Positions 9,840 through 20,242 of a DNA stretch of 64,000 nt are shown here, one piece after another. Within the stretch, counting starts at the first letter, position 1. Every line of letters begins with the position of its first letter. The stretch spans positions 7,612,371 to 7,676,370 of the forward strand of contig BSYO01000026.1 in assembly GCA_033239525.1 (NCBI GenBank), given 5' to 3'. The notes under the pieces were generated by a model, which was given only the letters and a program-made list of their open reading frames with translations, did not search any database and was not told where the DNA came from. Source of the stretch: Nepenthes gracilis. Lineage: Eukaryota; Streptophyta; Magnoliopsida; Caryophyllales; Nepenthaceae. Both the position numbers and the translations under genes were made by a program.

Positions 9840-11727
9840 ATGGCCGGTCCGCAGCCGGCCCCGGTTGGGCTTCGTCTCGACTCTCCCTCCTCTTCTTCCC
9901 TTTCTTCTCATTCTTCGACGCCCTACGTCTCCAAATCCGTCGATGGCGTTCCTATTCTCTTCCCGAAGCTGAAGAAATCCGTCGATGGCCACCGACCTGC
10001 GCCTGATGCCTCCTTCCTGGCTTGTTCAAAACCTAAGGAGGGCTGTACCAGTAGCGTGCGTGCCGGCGATTCTCCTCTTCCTTGGAACGAGGTCATCCAG
10101 TCGGATCTTGCTGGGCTGGTATGTGATTTATCTTACTACCCCCCTCAAAATCCCAATAGTGACCCGAAACCCATCTCTCCCCCTCCTGATGTGGTTGACC
10201 AGGGCAACGATTTCTGGGGGTTTACTCTGGTGGGCCATTTCCTGGAATCCCACCCACATTTCCTCGCCGTAAAAGCTATTGTCAGGAAACTATGGAACCG
10301 GTTCGGCATTAAGCATATAGCTGGGAACGACGCCGGGTTCTTTTTCTTCCGTTTCTCATCTCTGGCGTTGATGGACAAATGTCTTCACGCTGGTCCTTGG
10401 GTGTTCTCTGGGAAAGCCATTTTTCTCAGACGGTGGACGCCGGGAATGGTGTTGTCGAAGACTGAGCATATGTGTTTTCCTCTCTGGATTAAGCTGAGCA
10501 ATATTCCCATTCAGTTCTGACTCAAGTGGGCTTAGTTGGATTGCCACTCCATTGGAATCCCTTTGCGCCTTGATCCTAGAACCGCTAAAATGGAAAATGT
10601 CTCCTTTGCAAAAATCTGCGTGGAGGTTGGAGTTGATGGCCCTTTCCTGCATCTGCATTGCCATCATTCCCGAACCAGGGCTCAAGTCTATCTTTGAAGG
10701 TGAATGTGGAATACTCGTGAAACCCGACTCGGTGCGACATCTGCCTCCTTATTGGCCATGATGTAGCTAAATGTCGGGCTAAGAAGGTCTCAGGTGCAGC
10801 CTAACTCCCCAAGTCGTGCCCTCCTGCTCTTGGGTTGTCTCGTTCAGACTAACCCTCATGAACACTCGTCTGCTGAATTGGACTCTGTAAAGTGAAGGAT
10901 CCACTTGTCTCCATCGGGGCCTCCTCGAATCCCCGAGCTTCCTGGTGAGACTTGCTCCGAGAACAACTTGGCTACTCCTTTTTTGAAGGATGTGAATGGT
11001 TGCTTATCTTGATTCTTCGTTTGAAGTCCCTGGGAATCCCGACATTCTTTACCGAGCCATGCCTAGTGAAACTCCTCAACTTGGGGTCGAATGTACTCCC
11101 GACTCGGTGGATACCGGGCTGGAACTCCAATTGTCTGCCGGTTCTCCAATGAGTGAACCCGATAATTCAATGATTTTGGTGGATGCTGCGTTGCTGCAGC
11201 TTGGTATTCCAGGATCGCCTCCCGCCCCGCCATGATGCACTGTGTTCTCCAAAATCCCGCTTCCCAATTGGTCCTTCCTACGCTGAGATTCTTTGTTGTG
11301 GGATTAGTGCTGACCCAACGGGTTCTTTGGTGGGAGGTGAGGCCTGTTGGCGATCTCCGAGGAGGACCGAAAAGCCGCTCTTGGTCCGGTGGATGTCCCT
11401 TTGGATCTCCGTGTGTTGGAACAGCCAAGTGGTGGGTTTCTTATCCCTCCGGTCCCCCGATCCAGGGTTGATCCGATTAAGACTCCTCCATCTATCTCAC
11501 GCATCTTAACGAAGTACTCGTTGGATACTTCGCTCCATTTGGGCCATGGCTCGAGTAGTCCAAAAAGTATGTGCGTTGCCTCTTCCACGGACTCTCACCT
11601 GGATAATTCAGAGGTATCATATTTTGGCCCACAAGCGGACCCTCCTCAGCTGGATTCCTGGCAGCCTGTAAAGTCTCGTAGGAAGCAAAAATCCGCGTCC
11701 AAAAAATCAATGGAATTCCGAGTTTAA
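9840..11727 (+). pseudogene. LINE ORF1: DUF4283-type domain, CCHC knuckle, basic tail
   Basis: The likely start is ATG 9840 inside the palindrome CCGGCCATGGCCGG. The N-terminus is rich in proline and serine. The DUF4283-like domain follows: FWGFTLVGHFLESHPHFLAV, RFGIKHIAGNDAGFFFFRF, GPWVFSGKAIFLRRW, FPLWIKLSNIP. It breaks at 10518 by frameshift. Downstream in other frames are a CCHC knuckle, CDICLLIGHDVAKC (10733-10774), and the basic tail SWQPVKSRRKQKSASKKS before the stop at 11727. Such proteins bind LINE RNA and form the particle. There are several frameshifts and stops, so it is non-functional. Confidence 0.85.
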
Positions 11728-13165
11728 AGGGTTATGGGTGGTGCTATGGATTGGGATCGGGTTCCTTGCCCGAGACCTATCATGGCTGGCCACGGTTATG
11801 GATGTGGTTGTCCAGTATAGATGTAGCTGGAAGAAGCTGCTGCTTTGATGTTCCTATTCAACTGTTGGTATAGTATGTGCCTGTTATCTGATGCTAAGTG
11901 GTTAGGTGCTGCTGTGTTTCATCTGCAGACCTGTCCTGCATTATGATGCGAAGGCCGAAATCTGTTTTACCCCCTATGCTGTTTGGTGCCTTTGAGGTTT
12001 GAGCTGAGCAGCTGTATATGCATCCTGATGCCAGTGATGAGCAGCTGCCCTGTCTTCTGCTGATGCTGGTGCCGGCTGAAAACGCTGATTGCTAGATGAG
12101 CCTCATGAGGCTCAGGTTTCACGAGGCTGTGGGTGGTGTGATTATTTGCTGATCTGTTTGTCTTCTTGCTGGATGGGCAAGCTGAAGATGGTGCTGGGAT
12201 TGAGTTTGTGGGAATTCCTTGATTGGTCTTAACAATCGGCTGGCGCTTTACCAGTTATCTTTTTCGCTGGTGGCAGATTGTTGCCAATTTTGTGAGGCTG
12301 TGATTGGAGACCTGCTGGCCCAGCTTTGAATGTTGGGTGTAATGCGGTTGGTGCATTGGTGCTGTTGGGGTAGGACTGTGATGCCTTTCTACATCCAATT
12401 AACTCCGGATGGTGTTGCTACCTGGTGCGACCGAGGGATTAATGTTTCAGCTGCATTTGGTTGCTGATGGAAAATCTGCTGCTGATGTTGTGATGACATA
12501 CATATGGGCTAGTGCTGCCTGGTGATTCTGAAGCATGGGTAGCTGCACGGTTTGAAGCTGGGTCAGTTTCTTGTACCTGCTGGATGGCGGTGGGTGGTGT
12601 CTTGGTCCCGTGTCTTTGGCTGTTGCCCGTGGTTCAGCGGCTGCCCGATGGGTTCAATTTCGCGAATTTGGTGCTGATCCCTTATCATTTGGTTATGATT
12701 TTTGTTTTACTCGTAGCCGTTATCCTCCCGAGGCTTTTAGGAGCTGGTTGCGATTGGATTTTGCTTGGAGGAGGATTGTTTTTGGATGTAAATGGGTCTT
12801 GTTGCTGGTCTTTTGAAGAAAGAAAATTTCTTGATGTGCAAATTTGCCGTTGAAGGCGGTGCTCTTTTCACGGGTTGTGGAATCAGCCGGGTCCTGTGTT
12901 GCCGGTGTTGCTTCCCGATGCGTGCATTCTTTGGCCTTGGGGATTGGCGTGTTGCGCGGAAGGCTTCTGCTTCTTCGTGCTGCTGGTCTCGGAGCAGGAG
13001 CAATCTGCTGTCGTACCTTGTCGTGCCACTGTGGGAATCTTGTGTGTCAGCTAATGCATGCTGTGTTCTGTTTAGTTATGATGGAAATGTCATTTTTTGT
13101 CATTTTTCGGTAAACGTTGTCCTCCTAGAGGACTGTCTGTATATTCAGATGTTCTGTCCGCTTGA
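11728..13165 (+). mobile_element. Element 1 post-ORF1 interior
   Basis: About 1.4 kb follows the ORF1 stop where ORF2 would start in an autonomous LINE. No endonuclease or RT motif is seen in any frame. The sequence is enriched in GCTGCTG, GATGCTG and TTGGTGC words and ends with the family 3' UTR (GTTGTCCTCCTAGAGG at about 13118). ORFs in it are open by composition only. Confidence 0.6.
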
Positions 13166-13178
13166 GGTATGCCCTAGC

Positions 13179-15370
13179 AGCAGCTTCTTCCAGCCCACTG
13201 CAGTACAGGACAGCAACATCCACAACTTTGAATGGTGGCCTTTGGTGAACTTTTTCATAGGTAGCTCTCGCTTCTCTCTAACCTTTGAATTTCAAATTTT
13301 GAAATTCGTTTCTGCGTCCTCCTTCGACGCTTCTTCTCTGGACGGGCGGCGCTGGGGCCGGCCTTGGCCGGTCTCCTGGGTGCTCTGCCCGGCTGCTTGT
13401 CGCCTTCCAAACCCAGATGTCTTCCTCCGGACCTCTGCTCTGGATTCGCGGGGGTCCTCTGTGATTTCGTCTTCGGTGAAGCCCCTGATTTTCGTTGATT
13501 CAGCCTTGCCCTCTGAGGTCCGCTGTGGTCTTCCGTGGTTTCCCTGTCGAAGATCCCTGGATTCGCTTGGGGTTTCTGTTGCCAAAAACGCGTCTGATGC
13601 GTCCTGCTCCGATTGGATTTCTAATCCTGTCTGAGCCTCCTCTCAGGCTTTGCGACCGAATGCCCTGTCTCGGGGTACATTAAATTTGCTTCTCTGGTGC
13701 TTCTTGGTCTAAGCTGCGTCCCTTGAATTGGATGCGGATGGCCGGCTTATGTGTTGCTGTTGGGATTAGCGCTGAACGCCTTGAGCCTGGTTCTGAGTCT
13801 CTGCTTGGTCGTTCCTTCCGGTAAGTTGGTTTGGGAGCCTGGCTTGCCTTTGGCAGAACTAAAGGCTGGAGTGTTTTTAGAACCGGGTGTGGCTTGTTTG
13901 GATGCTGAAATGCCTTGGCCGGGCAGATGGGGAGAACGCGGTTCGCTGCATTGCTCGTTCGCACCGCGAGAATTCTTTTTTGTTGCAGTCCATCGGATTG
14001 CATTTGTCTTGCTTCTTCAGCCAGTTTAGTGCTGATTGTTGCTTCGCAACAATTTTGCTTGTGTGGGCTATTATCTCATCTTGAAGGAAGTGAGGCAGCC
14101 GAATGTTCCCTGGTGGTGCTCTATCTGCTCTGGCTGTGTTTTCCATTTATTGATTGGGTTGGGGGAGCCCGAGTGCTTATGGACCGGGAAACCTTGGCTG
14201 AGGGCTGAGCTGCTGGCTATGGTTCCTTTTGGTTGCTTAATGCTCTTCTTGATTGAGGTGATGTCTCGCCTGTTTTCCATTTGTTGAAGTTGTTGCTTTG
14301 CAACAATGTTGAATCTCCTATTTTATGGATGCTGCAATGTTATGTACATGCCTCCTCTGGCTTTTATTGCCACTATTGCTATGGCCTAATGGGATTGGGG
14401 GACTCTGGATTATTATCGACCTCTTTGTTCCCCTATGCTAAGGCATTTCGGGTGCTGCATGTCTGATGCAATGGTGAAAAGGAATGCCAATTGGGTGCAA
14501 TTGTTTCTGCTTCGGGTCTGCTGAGCTGAACTGTTCGTCCTCTTGCTGCTTTGGCAAGTTGATGAATGGTTGATGCTGATGCATTGCTTTGGTCCAAGCA
14601 TTTTTTGCTGGTGCGGTGATGGTTCTGCTACTGAGTTGCTGATCTTGTTTTCTGCTGAGGTGATCTGAAGCTTTGGACGGATTGGCTATTTGTTTTGGTT
14701 GTGGTTGGGTTAACTTACAATAGCTTTCATGGGCTGCTGTTGTGAGTTCCATCCTGCTGTTGGATGGTGCGCCTGGTTCTCAGGCTTTGTCTCATCAACT
14801 GCAGCTGGTATGGCTTGGAGCTTCACTTGGTTGATGCTGAAACTATGCTGAATGCCGGTTGCTGGCTTCACCATGATTCACTGCTGAAGGGTGATGCTGA
14901 GCTGCAGAAGCCTTTGCTGAAGCCCTCCCACTTGCATATTTTGGTGCTGCCAATTGGAATTAACACGCTGTGGATTCAGCTTGTTGCTGAAGGTCAAACT
15001 TCTGTTGGGGCTTATCTGCTGGCGTTGCTGTTGGTATTCTGCATCTGGTGTGGGTGATCCGGGCGTGGACAGTTTCTACTGTTGATGCCAGTGCTGAGCC
15101 CCATTGATCTTTGCTGGAATGCTGAAAACAGTGGCTGATGCTTCCCTATTTTTGTCTCAGTGCTGATGTTTTAGATTACAATTGTTGTCTTTCAGTTGAA
15201 TGTTGTCCTCTTAGAGGCTTTTTTGGTTTAATATGTTGTACCGTTTGCTCAGGGTATGCCCTAGCTCCTTATGCTTTATTTCCTAGTCAAAATACTAGGA
15301 GATAAAACATAAAATTTGTAAATTTTTTCTCCCTATAATCCAAAATACTTACTTACCAAAAAAAAAAAAA
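13179..15370 (+). mobile_element. Element 2: 2.2-kb ORF2-less LINE nested in element 1
   Basis: It is bounded by GGTATGCCCTAGC at 13166-13178 and again at 15372-15384, which is the short hairpin of element 1's own 3' end. The 5' part has AGCTCTCGCTTCTCTC (13262) and TTTGAATTTCAAATTTTGAA, then GGCCGGCCTTGGCCGG in place of the usual ATG palindrome, so the ORF1 start is lost. Only an N-terminal ORF1 trace remains and there is no DUF4283 section. The 3' end has CCTAGT/ACTAGG as hairpin core (15271-15310) and A13. Confidence 0.88.
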
Positions 15371-15371
15371 G

Positions 15372-15486
15372 GGTATGCCCTAGCGTCTTTTGTTTTATCT
15401 TCAAGTCAAAATACTTGGAGACAAAACATATTTTTTGTACTATTTTTCTCCCATTAATCCAAAATACTTACTTACCAAAAAAAAAA
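15372..15486 (+). mobile_element. Displaced 3' end of element 1
   Basis: GGTATGCCCTAGC, the hairpin with arms TGTTTTATCTTCAAGT and ACTTGGAGACAAAACA, a T-rich stretch, TTACTTACC and about ten A. It belongs with 9752-13178 and was separated by element 2. Confidence 0.85.
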
Positions 15487-15500
15487 ACACAGGCTTCAGA

Positions 15501-17222
15501 CCACAGCCAACATCAGCAATTTGCAAAAGCCAAAAATCTGCTGCATCAAATCTCACTCATACGCTGGGACAAAATACCAGTAGACAATCAGACAGGAGGA
15601 GAATAGGTTCAAACATCACCATGATACATAGCGCCACAGACCTTCAATGCATCACAGCCGAAAATTCAGTAAACCAACAGAGCATTTGGCGCTCAGCAGC
15701 AAACGCCATCCTCATGGAGGAGGGACCACCTATGACTAACGGTAATCAGCAACCATTACACTCTTAAAATCCAGGAGGAATCATTGCAGTTAGCATCACT
15801 CAAGGGAAGCAGATCAAAATTGCACACCAAAAAAACTACTAGGCAATCCAGAGCCTCATCAACAATTTACCAGGACACACATCCATCGGGTCAAGAGAAA
15901 ATACAGTAGAATCAGCAAAAGCATAGCACCAGGCCCAATCAACTGGAGCAGTAGCAAGTACTCAGACAGCAGGGATGAAAACCAACAGGTAATCCCCAAC
16001 AATGCTGCACCAGCCAACTGAGAATCCAACTTTAACAACACAACATTTTCATCATCAGGAACCAGCATCAGATCATCACTTTCCTTCGGGCGACTACATC
16101 AGGGAATCACCAGCCTTCAACACAGGCATGGCATATACCATGCAGAATATACAGCAGCACCAACACGGGCAAAGCAACACCCAAAACACCCATTTCCATA
16201 CTGGACCACGGGCAAAAACATACTACAATTTTGCTGCAGCACCACACGTCCAGCGACCATCAAGGCAACAGTTAGTCCATGAGCCTCTTAGATGTCATCC
16301 ACAAATTGCAGCTACATGGTCAAAGAGAAAGCTGGAACCCAGCTAAAAGTCAGCAGCCTATTTCCACACAGCAGCATCATCACATCAGCTAGCAGGAGGT
16401 AGAATTGCAGAACTAGTAAGCTAGCTTATGATGGGGGAGGAAGAGAAGTAGCAATTCAGAAACAAGCATGCACAGTATCAGCCTCAAATCTCAGCTTGAA
16501 ATCAGCAATACTGATGAAGATGTTCAGCTACCAATGTAAACAAGCACCAAGTATAGCATCATCATAATTGATTTACAGTAAACCGGCAGCTGAGGCAAAA
16601 CCACTCAAATATAGGATAGAAAATCAACTCCCGGCTCCCACATCAAATGGCCCATAAACTGCATCTGCTGCACGGCTACATCAGTTAAAATCAGCAGGCC
16701 TGTCTAATTATAATCTAGCATGCTCCGCACCACCACCAGTAAATAACAGCAACATCCAGATTCAGCTTCATATCCCTGCAGTGGATTTCAGTTATCAAGG
16801 TAACTTCAACACGCCATGAGCCCCTTGATGATAGTGCCACATAGCCCATCATGGATTCGGCTATCATCAGAACAAGGTCCATCAAAAATCCAGTGCTCAC
16901 GACATAAGATTGTGCACTGATCCAATAGCACCTAATCAGCACAAACAAACCAGCCAACATCCAGCAACACAGCACCGGTTCCACCATCAGCTACATGAAC
17001 CACCAGCTCACGGACATAAGGCATCAGCATCATCGAATGAAGCAGCTCCAGCTACTCCAGGAACAGACCAAATAGGGTTATACTGACAAGGCAGAATACA
17101 GTCCCAGCCACTTTAACAGCGAAGGAGGATCCGCAGCAGGACCAAATAGCCCACTTCAGAAAGAATCTCACCGAGCCACAACAGAATAGAGGCGGACAAA
17201 TCTGTTTTATTTCCGCTTTGCA
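15501..17222 (-). mobile_element. Minus-strand LINE copy, continuation of 8913-9751
   Basis: The sequence is CAGCAGCATC-rich, the antisense of the family interior, without recognisable coding motifs. It resumes directly after element 1's target duplication. Its 5' boundary is near the T run at 17223, and the family 5' signature (AGCTCTCGCTTCTC) is not seen, so the copy is probably 5' truncated. Confidence 0.6.
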
Positions 17223-17528
17223 TTTTTTTTTTTTGGGACCAGGACACCCAGAGGAGGAAAAAAAATGACAAAAGCCAAAGGCGATGATACAAAATACACA
17301 ACAGCTAGACAAAACTAGATAATTGAGCCCGAGGAAAAATTGAATCCAACGGAAGGCACCTTATAAGCTATCCTTTTTTTTTTTTTTTTTGGAGCCATGC
17401 CTCCCAGAGAGGGAAAACGAAAGAAGCTATGACAATGATACAATAAACTCAGCAACGATACAAAACGAGAATAGAGCCCAAGGAAAAAAAAGATTCCTGC
17501 GGGAGAAGAAACACCATATAAAGTTTCC
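17223..17528 (-). mobile_element. Two tandem LINE 3'-end units of a different subfamily
   Basis: Two related units of about 150 bp each start with a T run (about 17222-17234 and 17371-17390) and GG. They share CCCAGAGAGG/CCCAGAGGAGG, ACAATGATACAATAAACTC-like text, GAGCCC(G/A)AGGAAAAA, and the endings TTATAAGCTATCC and TATAAAGTTTCC. They are poly(A)-tailed 3' ends read on the minus strand. The repeated identical end point suggests tandem duplication or a very short retroposon. Confidence 0.55.
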
Positions 17529-17728
17529 ATGCATAACAGAATTGGTTAAGAAAAGGGATCCACATGCATCAAATAAAAATAAGCAATTAACACATAAAAT
17601 CAAATAAAATCTCGGTATTTCCCGGGTGTCCAGGTGGGCCGGCCACTGCGGTGCACTGCTGTGTGAGTTCCATCCTGGTTCGATTGAGTTGAGATACTGT
17701 TCGGGTCTCCGCGGCTAGGCCGGTAACA
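17529..17728 (-). repeat. Chromovirus-like 3' LTR, inner part, with adjacent polypurine tract
   Basis: It matches 21548-21759 of the 5' LTR: GCATAACAGAATTGGTTAAG, TATTTCCCGGGTGTCC, GTGTGAGTTCCATCCT, ending GGTAACA. About 10 bp of LTR (around AACGTGCA) is missing at the junction with the LINE block, so that insertion was not a clean duplication. The minus-strand polypurine tract lies at 17729-17741. Confidence 0.9.
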
Positions 17729-17954
17729 TTTTCGCCCTCAACGAAAATCACCTTGTCCTCAAGGTGGAATTCTGGAAATTGCTGATGGAGTTCTCGCTTG
17801 GTTCCCTCATTGCTTCCTCGAGGCAGTGAGAATGCCATTGAACGAGCACTTGTGGCACCGTTCTTCCCTGCTGTAGTATCCATCGAAACCCGAGCAACTG
17901 CGTGGGAGACTCTAGGGGGTGAGAGGCGATTGCTTCAGCAGGCAGTTCCACACG

Positions 17955-18600
17955 CTAACCATGGGGATCACCCTGGCACTTCTTGAGGAGAGATACGTGA
18001 AATACATTATGGACCCTGGCGGTAGGCGGTAGATGTAGACGATAAGTCACCGTGCCCACGCATTCCAGAATTCGGAAGGGCCCATAGTAGCATTTCGCAA
18101 GCTTGTGAGACTGTCGACGAGCTGCGGTGGTCTGGCGATACAGCTGCAGTTTGACGAAGACCCACTCATCCGGTTGAAACTCTCGATCGGTGCGATGTGC
18201 ATCTACCTGATTTTTCATGCACAGTTGCGCACGCTGCAAGTTTGTCTTAAGAGTGGCGAGGACAGTGGACCTCTCGGTGATAAGCTCATCAACTACGGCT
18301 ACTGGAGAGGACCCTGTGTATAATCTTGTAGCGTGGGTGTTGGTCGGCCATATACTGCTTCGAAGGGTGTCATTTGTATGGCAAAATGCCAAGCTGTATT
18401 GTAATGCCATTCCGCCCAAGGCAGAAATTGTCCCCAAGTGGCTGGGTGGTCAGCGGCAAAGTTGCGGAGATAATCTTCCAAGCATCGACTGACTACTTCC
18501 GTTTGGCCATCCGTTTGGGGAATGGTATGAGCTGTTGACCGATAATGAAGTCCCTTGTAGTCGGAAGAGTTCTTGCCAAAAGGAACTCATAAAAATAGGA
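17955..18600 (-). pseudogene. Ty3/gypsy integrase, C-terminal half
   Basis: Minus-strand motifs in order: RDPIFMSSFWQELFRLQGTS, then HTIPQTDGQTEVVSRCLEDY with the catalytic glutamate, then WHYNTAWHFAIQMTPFEAVY, GRPTP, then the GPF/Y module YYGPFRILECVGTVTYRLHL and VHNVFHVSLLKKC. This is integrase of a chromovirus-type gypsy element, and no chromodomain is readable after it. The frame changes near 18440. The N-terminal zinc finger and first catalytic aspartate are missing because of the protease-integrase deletion. Confidence 0.9.
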
Positions 18601-18994
18601 TCGCGAACGGAGACGATATCTCTCAGAACCCTAAAGTGAGACCCGATATCGGAGACGATATGCCCCGAGGAAGCAAATAAAGGTCCACTGAGAATCTAGA
18701 AGACCCTAAAGTGAGTGGAACATTAGTGCACACGCCTTCGCATTGCAAGGAAGCCCCGTTCCCAACTGTGACATTAAGAAAGTGTGAAGGCTCGATGGAG
18801 ACTTCTAGATACTTGGCCAGCCGAAACTGTAGGAAGTTGTGGGTAGATCCGTTGTCCACCAGAACTGTCACAGAGTGGCTGGCAATGTTTCCGGTCAAGC
18901 ATAGGATCGTAGGAGCCTGATAACCTTCCAAGGCATGGAAGGAGATGGTTGGAGTATTGTCTAGTCCTGGAGATAGCTCTTCTGAAATCAGTGG
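18601..18994 (-). pseudogene. Ty3/gypsy retropepsin fragment
   Basis: The minus-strand frame has VTVLVDNGSTHNFLQFRLAK. DNGS stands where gypsy proteases have D(S/T)G. It is followed by VGNGASLQCEGVCTNVPLTL and RFSVDLYLLP. Directly after that, near 18601-18640, the sequence passes into integrase. So RT and RNase H, normally between them, have been deleted. Its N-terminal side is cut by the LINE at 18995-20242. Confidence 0.88.
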
Positions 18995-20242
18995 AACATG
19001 TGCTGCTTTTGTGTTGTGAAGTGTGGGTCTGGCTATTAACTGCAACTCTCAGTTTGCACTTCCTCTCCTGCTGGACTGCTTTGCTGCAGCTGCTGTGCGG
19101 TATCAATTGTCTGATACTTTGAAGTTTGCCGGTGGTTGTGGTAGTGTGATGCATGTTGAGTAATCCCTATGCATGTACGCTACTGCCTGGCGACTGGAAT
19201 AATATTCAGGTTGTATAAGGCTCAGTATGATCCTGGCAACAGATTGTATGCAGCTGGGTGTGTGGATAGGATCTTGCACTAGGATTTCATCTGGGCGCTG
19301 GTCTCTTTGCCTTGGATGGGGGATTACAGAATACTGGGATTCAGCAATGAGTATGATTCTGCTGTTGGATAAGGGTTCTGAGCTTCCGGTGCTGGTGTAG
19401 GGAAAGGAGGCAGATCAAACGTCCTCACCTGCTGGACTGGAGCAGCTGGAGGGTTCGGTGGCTTGCGAGTCATTGCCATTTCATGGAGTTGCAAATGCAG
19501 GTATGCTTGGAACGCTGGGGGATGATGTTGGGAGTGGATTGCAGCAGGTACTCTCTTTGATGAGGTGAGAATTTTGACATGGATTCCTCCTACTGGATCA
19601 TGCCGAGATGCTCCCTACCTTGGTTTTCTGTCGAGATGTCTGCCTGGGAGCCCCTTACTGCTTGATGCTGTTGATGCCTTTATTGAAGTGTGGTGAAATG
19701 CTAGCCGCGTTGTGACAACTATTGTGATGATGGGTTCCTGTGGCTATGGTTGAGATCAGTCTCCATATTATGGCGAAGGTCTCCATAATGTGGGTGCCAT
19801 CTCACTATTGTTTTCTTAGAATTCTATATGTGGAGTGTTGAGGCTGTGCATGTGTGCTGAAGTTTTTGGATATCCTATGCTGCCATCTTTAACAGATTGA
19901 TTGAAGGAAAATGATGGACCGATGCTGGGTGATGAAGCTGAAATTGTCGAAGCATGCAGATTTTCTCATGCTGGACCAATGGATCTTTGTTGCCGATGGC
20001 ATTTAGCAAGCTCTTAGTTTTCGTTTTCTGCTAACTTTGCTAATTGTAAAGTTTGTGCTGGTGTTCTTTTGATGATTGTTGTCCCTGAGCAGGACTTGTT
20101 TTTTTTTGTCATATTTTTGGGTGATCAGCGTATGCCTTTGCGTCTATGATTTAATTCCAAGTCCAAAAAATACTTGGAAATAAATCATAGGTTGTATAAT
20201 TTTTTCCTTTTTAATACAATTGACTTACTTACCAAAAAAAAA
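18995..20242 (+). mobile_element. 1.25-kb 5'-truncated LINE inserted between gag and protease
   Basis: Poly(A) lies at 20234-20242 after TTACTTACC. The hairpin arms CTATGATTTAATTCCAAGT (20144-20162) and ACTTGGAAATAAATCATAG (20172-20190) pair at 18 of 19 positions. A likely target duplication is TCTTCTGAAATCAGTGG (18978-18994) versus TCTTCTGACAGTGG (20243-20256), imperfect by a 3-bp gap. Removing the insert rejoins gag (RSPLSED) to protease (ISEELSPG). The interior is non-coding. Confidence 0.8.

Larger units (their letters stand above)
9752..15486 (+). mobile_element. Element 1: ORF1-only LINE, itself split by element 2
   Basis: It is bounded by ACATAGGCTTCAGA (9738-9751) and ACACAGGCTTCAGA (15487-15500), 13 of 14 matching. 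Its 5' end carries TTTAGCTTCTCTCTAG, then a broken ORF1, then a long non-coding GCTGCTGATGCTG-rich section. The 3' end (GTTGTCCTCCTAGAGG near 13118, GGTATGCCCTAGC, hairpin, TTACTTACC, poly(A)) is completed at 15372-15486 after element 2. Without element 2 it is about 3.5 kb. No ORF2 motif is present anywhere in it. Confidence 0.85.

Noticed and set aside
12792..13634. 280-codon plus-strand ORF
   Set aside because: It crosses the boundary between element 1 and element 2 at 13166-13178, so it joins two unrelated insertions. Only its last part resembles an ORF1 N-terminus.
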